DNA of 64,000 nucleotides from an uncultured Oscillospiraceae bacterium (GTDB lineage: Bacteria > Bacillota > Clostridia > Oscillospirales > Oscillospiraceae), in assembly GCA_934572465.1 (NCBI GenBank), contig CAKTLG010000003.1, positions 27,108 through 91,107 on the forward strand. The letters run 5' to 3'. A program made the position numbers and the translations under genes. The notes under the pieces were generated by a model, which was not told the DNA's origin, ran no database searches, and worked only from the letters and a program-made list of their open reading frames with translations. This document shows positions 63,895-64,000 of the stretch, piece by piece. Every line of letters begins with the position of its first letter. Within the stretch, counting starts at the first letter, position 1.

Positions 63895-64000
63895 AGAAAC
63901 GAATACTTAGCATCCTGCTTCTATGCTGCATGGTGCTGACACTATTGCCGACAACTGCGTTTGCGGCAGATGAGTCTCCTGCCGTTACAAATGTGACGGT
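63891..64000 (+). CDS. Secreted protein, N-terminal fragment
   Basis: Only the first ~36 residues are in the window: a signal peptide MKKRILSILLLCCMVLTL... ending LLPTTAFA at about residue 25, then ADESPAVTNVTV. The signal sequence is very like that of the 2810 aa SLH protein, pointing to another surface protein. It is cotranslated with the small membrane protein (ATGA overlap). Confidence 0.8.
   Translation, partial: MKKRILSILLLCCMVLTLLPTTAFAADESPAVTNVT

Overview
The window looks like chromosomal DNA of a GC-rich, anaerobic, gut-type Clostridia (Oscillospiraceae-like). This is inferred from the gene mix: two-component 2-hydroxyacyl-CoA dehydratase/benzoyl-CoA reductase family enzymes with their ATP-driven activase, an enoate reductase, ammonia-dependent AsnA, three-SLH-domain surface proteins, CsaB, and Firmicute-style ribosome binding sites and promoters. 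No species is claimed.

Region 1 (1-15.2 kb): the end of tcdA and a DUF554 membrane protein, then two copies of a redox module. Copy A (plus strand, 1134-4302) has a ~399 aa and a 562 aa dehydratase/reductase-family subunit plus a 90 aa one-helix membrane protein. Copy B (minus strand, 12613-7011) has a CooC-type ATPase, the same two subunits, the radical-activating ATPase, a 55 aa homologue of the small membrane protein, and a short protein resembling part of the acetyl-CoA synthase beta subunit. A divergent 757 aa 2-enoate reductase follows. Between the copies lie a PAP2-like gene broken by an in-frame TGA, an alkyltransferase-like gene, an XRE regulator and a DMT exporter.

Region 2 (15.3-19.5 kb): rplL, rplJ (with L10 leader), rplA, rplK, nusG, secE and rpmG, all on the minus strand and ending at a terminator without rpoBC; ruvX is divergent.

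Region 3 (19.6-33.3 kb): a 569 bp element with hairpin-forming terminal inverted repeats; a DUF5693 gene and a CsaB-MurJ fusion for cell-wall polysaccharide pyruvylation and lipid flipping; a three-gene methylthioadenosine salvage set; asnA; a GNAT gene with cysE; a MoxR/VWA pair; and tRNA-Arg(ACG).

Region 4 (33.3-61.1 kb): a probable integrative element or nested elements next to the tRNA. It starts with a tyrosine recombinase, an excisionase-like HTH and a small sigma-like regulator. Next come a 2810 aa SLH surface protein and a STAND/LuxR regulator with a hairpin-rich leader. The most notable part is a compact ~13.7 kb operon (47366-61102). It encodes a JAB/JAMM peptidase, a ThiF/E1-like enzyme and a PRTRC protein-B/E2-like protein, i.e. 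a PRTRC-type ubiquitin-like conjugation set. These are mixed with a private DNA sliding clamp, an NPPY DNA methylase, Rad52, a zinc-hook SMC/Rad50-like ATPase, a CHC2-Toprim primase and several unrecognised small proteins. No clear ubiquitin-like modifier was found. Base composition drops visibly here compared with the flanks.

Region 5 (61.1-64 kb): an ECF-like sigma factor, two related small membrane proteins, a multi-pass protein, a PrsW-type intramembrane protease and the start of a secreted protein. This looks like a regulated-proteolysis envelope-signalling module.
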